A DNA stretch of 14,459 bases from Bacteroidales bacterium UBA714 (GTDB lineage Bacteria; Bacteroidota; Bacteroidia; Bacteroidales; UBA932). Positions 14,328 to 14,459 of the stretch are shown piece by piece. The position numbers and the translations under genes were made by a program. The stretch is taken from the NCBI GenBank assembly GCA_002298075.1, contig DBLW01000143.1, positions 1-14,459 of the forward strand, written 5' to 3'. Under the pieces are notes generated by a model, which saw only the letters and a program-made list of their open reading frames with translations, was not told the DNA's origin and searched no databases. Position 1 is the stretch's first letter. Each line of letters opens with the position of its first letter.

Positions 14328-14459
14328 CTAATATGAAATAGCGAAAAGCACCCTGCGGTGAGAAGGCTTTCCGGAATAGATGCAGGTTCCCTCCTCTTCA
14401 CATACCGCACTGTCCATAGGTATGCAGCGGATGGTTGCCTTTGTCTCCTCCTTAATCCT
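14328..14459 (-). CDS. proS: Prolyl-tRNA synthetase, C-terminal end (5' part outside window)
   Basis: The minus-strand frame entering from the right edge is open for 43 residues and stops at TAG (14328-14330). It reads IKEETKATIRCIPMDS, then EEEGTCIYSGKPSHRRVLF and ends AISY. This is the C-terminal extension of the short, archaeal-like ProRS found in Bacteroidota: the TKATIRCIP strand, Cys residues of the C-terminal zinc-type module (C12, C20 and C26 of the fragment), GKPS.RRVLFA, and a terminal Tyr, which in this class approaches the active site. The enzyme charges tRNA-Pro. An overlapping minus-strand frame (14210-14410) has no such signature and is a shadow. Identification rests on a short but characteristic segment. 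Confidence 0.85.
   Translation of the reverse strand, partial: RIKEETKATIRCIPMDSAVCEEEGTCIYSGKPSHRRVLFAISY

Noticed and set aside
14210..14410. 66-residue minus-strand frame before the DUF3078 gene
   Set aside because: It starts at GTG and overlaps the proS end in another frame; no conserved features.
1..14459. CRISPR arrays, tRNA genes, insertion sequences
   Set aside because: No spaced direct repeats, no cloverleaf with a conserved T-arm and no transposase-like frame were seen on either strand.

Overview
This is bacterial chromosomal DNA of the Bacteroidota, most likely order Bacteroidales. The evidence is promoters with the TTTG / TAnnTTTG boxes, weak ribosome-binding sites, and several gene types typical of the phylum: a DUF3078 protein, a radical SAM/lipoprotein pair, a TonB receptor with a CC-containing plug, and a C-terminal prolyl-tRNA synthetase end of the short archaeal-like form. 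Genus cannot be told from the sequence alone. There is no tRNA, rRNA, insertion sequence, phage gene or CRISPR array.

Layout. (1) 1-2200, plus strand: the C-terminal half of tyrosyl-tRNA synthetase, rbfA and a LolC/E-like FtsX-type permease, chained by 1-4 nt overlaps. (2) 2230-3734, minus strand: a small lipoprotein gene followed by a radical SAM/SPASM gene, matching the rSAM/lipoprotein system of unknown product known in Bacteroidetes. (3) 3848-6197, minus strand: a hairpin, then nfnB and nfnA, an NADH-dependent ferredoxin:NADP+ oxidoreductase (electron-bifurcating type), with a -7 promoter box in front. (4) 6281-9651, minus strand: a probable metal-handling operon. In transcription order it holds a membrane-anchored Cys/His-rich protein, a TonB-dependent receptor, an exported heavy-metal-associated (HMA) domain protein with a His tail, and a terminator. 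(5) 9721-11716, plus strand: a strong promoter, a possible 20-residue leader ORF, sppA, and an intrinsic terminator lying inside the opposing tilS gene. (6) 11613-14459, minus strand: the 3' end of proS, a DUF3078 outer-membrane-type protein and tilS.

How the genes relate. Most of the window is housekeeping: aminoacylation, ribosome maturation, tRNA-Ile lysidine formation, envelope proteolysis, lipoprotein export and redox balance. Two parts are less ordinary. The Cys/His-rich protein, receptor and HMA protein look like a compact capture route for a soft metal, plausibly copper, across the outer membrane and periplasm. The lipoprotein/radical SAM pair is probably an enzyme with its peptide partner; what the modification is cannot be seen from sequence.
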